Assembly: GCF_016125955.1 (NCBI RefSeq)
Contig: NZ_JADEVE010000415.1
Location: forward strand, 62,001-126,000
Source of the DNA: Acetomicrobium sp. S15 = DSM 107314
GTDB taxonomy: Bacteria > Synergistota > Synergistia > Synergistales > Thermosynergistaceae
Direction: 5' to 3'
DNA: 64,000 bases
A model generated the notes under the pieces. That model did not search any database, had not been told where the DNA came from, and was given only the letters and a program-made list of their open reading frames with translations. Made by a program: the position numbers and the translations under genes. Position 1 is the first letter of the stretch. Each line of letters starts with the position of its first letter. Of this stretch, positions 62,424-64,000 are shown one piece after another.

Positions 62424-63542
62424 CTAGGGCACCGCATATAATATGGTGTCTACCCAGGAGTTCGAGCGATGACGCAAATAGAACCTGTAGCTTGGTTCGA
62501 TGGATTTTATCAATTCTGGAATTGTTACGATATCGGAGCCATTATGGTAAACTGATATCGCCAAGCGCGGTAGAAATTTCTTTATTGTATTAGTGGCCCC
62601 CTCAAGAGCTGGGACTTCCGCTCCCTCGATATCCATCTTTATGAAGTCTATACGTGGACAACCATGTAATTGCGTAAATTCATCTATCGTCAACGCTTTT
62701 ATGGCGACCGTCTCGTTTTCGACCAACGAGGCCCCCTGGCCCCTACCTATCATAGCAAAAGCCCCCACCTTATTGTAAAGTGCCTGTTGAATTAGGATAA
62801 CGTTCTTTATATCATTCCTGCAAATATTTTCCATGAGGACTTCATAATTTTCATGAAACGGTTCAAAAGCGTAAACTTTTCCTTCAGGGCCAATGTGGTT
62901 TGAAAACCATAACGTTGTATCACCTTGAAATGCACCTCCATCGATGATCAAATCCCCTTTCCTTGGCTCGCATATATCCTTCAGTCTATAAGCCTCTTCT
63001 GACCATGAGCTTAATAATGCAATGGGGTCAGCACAACGAATCACATATGAGCCAACTTTGTATAAGTCCTTTTCTACCTTAGCAGCCTCTATATCTTTTA
63101 AATACCTCTCCCAGAGGGAGAAATCTATCGGAGGAGGATAAAGCATGCTTGCTCTATTGCCTATACAAACATAAGCCACCCTATATTTTATGAACCACTT
63201 GAAAGTATCTTTGGACTCGTCGTCTTGTAAAAGGTTGTAAATTGTTTCGAATCGCTCAGGTGATCTAATGAGTTCTTTGAGCAATTGAGATGACGAAGCC
63301 AAAGCGTATGGATCTCGGCTAAAGTATCGTTGCAAATCGTAGAATCCTTTAGAAGACATGATATGAAGTCCCATCTTTTCGAGCGCTTGGTTTATGTGTT
63401 TTCTCAGCTTCCAGTAGCACCAGGCTTTTCGGGTATGTGGCATGTTTATGGCATTTTCATTTTTTTCCTTAACAAGCAGCGACTCGATTTCTTCAAAGGT
63501 TTTCAGTAATGTTTCTATCACAGTCCCTTTTTCTGTTGGCAT
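62424..63542 (-). CDS. FkbM family methyltransferase
   Basis: A 372-residue SAM-dependent enzyme. The C-terminal half has LIIDGGAFQGDTTLWFSNHI (SAM loop), KVYAFEPFHENYEVL and FIKMDIEGAEVPALEGA, the FkbM signature. The N-terminal half (about 170 residues) is not recognised. It may O-methylate a sugar of the surface polysaccharide. ATG 63542 has GAGGAGAG at the right distance; the frame to 63641 lacks one. Confidence 0.87.
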   Translation of the reverse strand: MPTEKGTVIETLLKTFEEIESLLVKEKNENAINMPHTRKAWCYWKLRKHINQALEKMGLHIMSSKGFYDLQRYFSRDPYALASSSQLLKELIRSPERFETIYNLLQDDESKDTFKWFIKYRVAYVCIGNRASMLYPPPIDFSLWERYLKDIEAAKVEKDLYKVGSYVIRCADPIALLSSWSEEAYRLKDICEPRKGDLIIDGGAFQGDTTLWFSNHIGPEGKVYAFEPFHENYEVLMENICRNDIKNVILIQQALYNKVGAFAMIGRGQGASLVENETVAIKALTIDEFTQLHGCPRIDFIKMDIEGAEVPALEGATNTIKKFLPRLAISVYHNGSDIVTIPELIKSIEPSYRFYLRHRSNSWVDTILYAVP

Positions 63543-63696
63543 AGAACTGATCTCTCCTCTGTCAGAAAAGCAAAGCTTCTGGAAGTTATTATTACATAAC
63601 ATAGCAGGTTTTGGGGCCATGGTTAGGGCAGTTCTATCCACTCAATGGTGTTCTGTTAAAATACAGTTAGTTATGGCATTTTTAGGGGGAAGAAAT

Positions 63697-64000
63697 TTGT
63701 TTAAGGCCTTTTTGATGCTTTCTTCTGGTAGTGTGGTGGGTAAGGTAATTGGTTTTTTAAGAGAGGTGCTCATGGCAGCTTTGTTTGGCACCAGCGTTTG
63801 TGTAGGAGCTTATCGTGTAGCGCAGACTGCGATGCTTATGCCGGTGGAGTTATTCCTGACAAATAGCATAGAGGCAGGTTTTGTTCCCCTTTATGCTAGG
63901 TATATAAAAGATGACTCAAAAAAAGCAGAGCTATTTTTAAGTAGCATTGTGATGCTTTTTTTATTACTTGCAGCAGTCGTCTTTCTGTTTCTTTATTTGG
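63697..64000 (+). CDS. MurJ/MviN-type flippase (5' part, cut by the window edge)
   Basis: The frame reads LFKAFLMLSSGSVVGKVIGF, then LREVLMAALFGTS, PVELFLTNSIEAGFVPLYAR and a hydrophobic helix, as at the N-terminus of the MVF-superfamily lipid II flippase MurJ and related polysaccharide flippases. I start at TTG 63697, which has AGGGGGAAG before it; ATG 63673 in the same frame lacks a ribosome site. Its neighbours suggest a lipid-linked sugar of the surface polysaccharide as cargo, but peptidoglycan precursor is equally possible. 101 codons are visible. Confidence 0.82.
   Translation, partial: MFKAFLMLSSGSVVGKVIGFLREVLMAALFGTSVCVGAYRVAQTAMLMPVELFLTNSIEAGFVPLYARYIKDDSKKAELFLSSIVMLFLLLAAVVFLFLYL

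Noticed and set aside
1-64000. tRNA genes, rRNA, CRISPR arrays and prophage genes
   Set aside because: I looked through the intergenic stretches by eye and found no cloverleaf with CCA-type acceptor end, no regular direct repeats and no phage structural genes. A covariance-model scan would be needed to exclude small RNAs.

Overview
The window looks like a chromosomal segment of an anaerobic, amino-acid-fermenting bacterium, most likely a member of Synergistota (Acetomicrobium/Anaerobaculum-like). This is an inference from gene content: two complete branched-chain amino acid (Liv) ABC transporters, a thiolase/CoA-transferase/short-chain fatty acid transporter set, KtrAB/TrkH-type potassium uptake, many TTG and GTG starts, and no respiratory genes. 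No rRNA, tRNA, CRISPR array, prophage or intact insertion sequence was seen.

Layout. 1-549 is the 5' part of an AT-rich DUF1538 membrane protein. 649-5945 (minus) holds an aminotransferase, MnmE, a DUF5752 protein, a TreT-like trehalose synthase and an OtsB-like phosphatase. 6393-7883 encodes an exported trypsin-fold/PDZ protein that has lost two of its three catalytic residues. 8158-12808 is a serine-synthesis operon (class V aminotransferase, SerA, a histidine-phosphatase-fold candidate for phosphoserine phosphatase, archaeal-type phosphoglycerate mutase). 12876-16329 holds two tandem paralogues that keep the ATP-binding domain of PEP synthase but lack its phosphohistidine and barrel domains. 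16336-18675 is an RNA-modification group (RluA family, RlmN) enclosing a HesB/IscA-like gene with an in-frame UGA followed by a hairpin, read here as a selenoprotein. Then come a potassium channel, a transposase relic, rpsO-pnp-dut, a first Liv operon (23656-28286) with a fused permease-ATPase, thrS-infC-rpmI-rplT-trkH-ktrA-pheST, and the conserved zapA-cvpA-mutS2 block to 40551.

40627-46244 (minus) is a ketone-body/short-chain fatty acid module: thiolase, CoA-transferase A and B, AtoE, a small membrane protein and a MurR/RpiR regulator. 46401-49108 (plus) carries a single-domain response regulator, a Na/Pi cotransporter and PhoU. 49115-54888 (minus) is a second Liv operon that contains an LDH2-family dehydrogenase between the binding protein and the permeases. 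55199-57135 has a ribokinase and a kinase-fold protein. From 57554 to the right edge the DNA is more AT-rich and encodes surface polysaccharide functions: GT2, YjbH-like protein, GT4, FkbM methyltransferase and a MurJ/MviN-type flippase cut by the window edge.

The features most worth a second look are the unannotated selenoprotein (UGA at 17418), the truncated PEP-synthase-like pair, the decayed protease, the TreT-DUF5752-phosphatase cluster, and probable AUA starts of infC and trkH.
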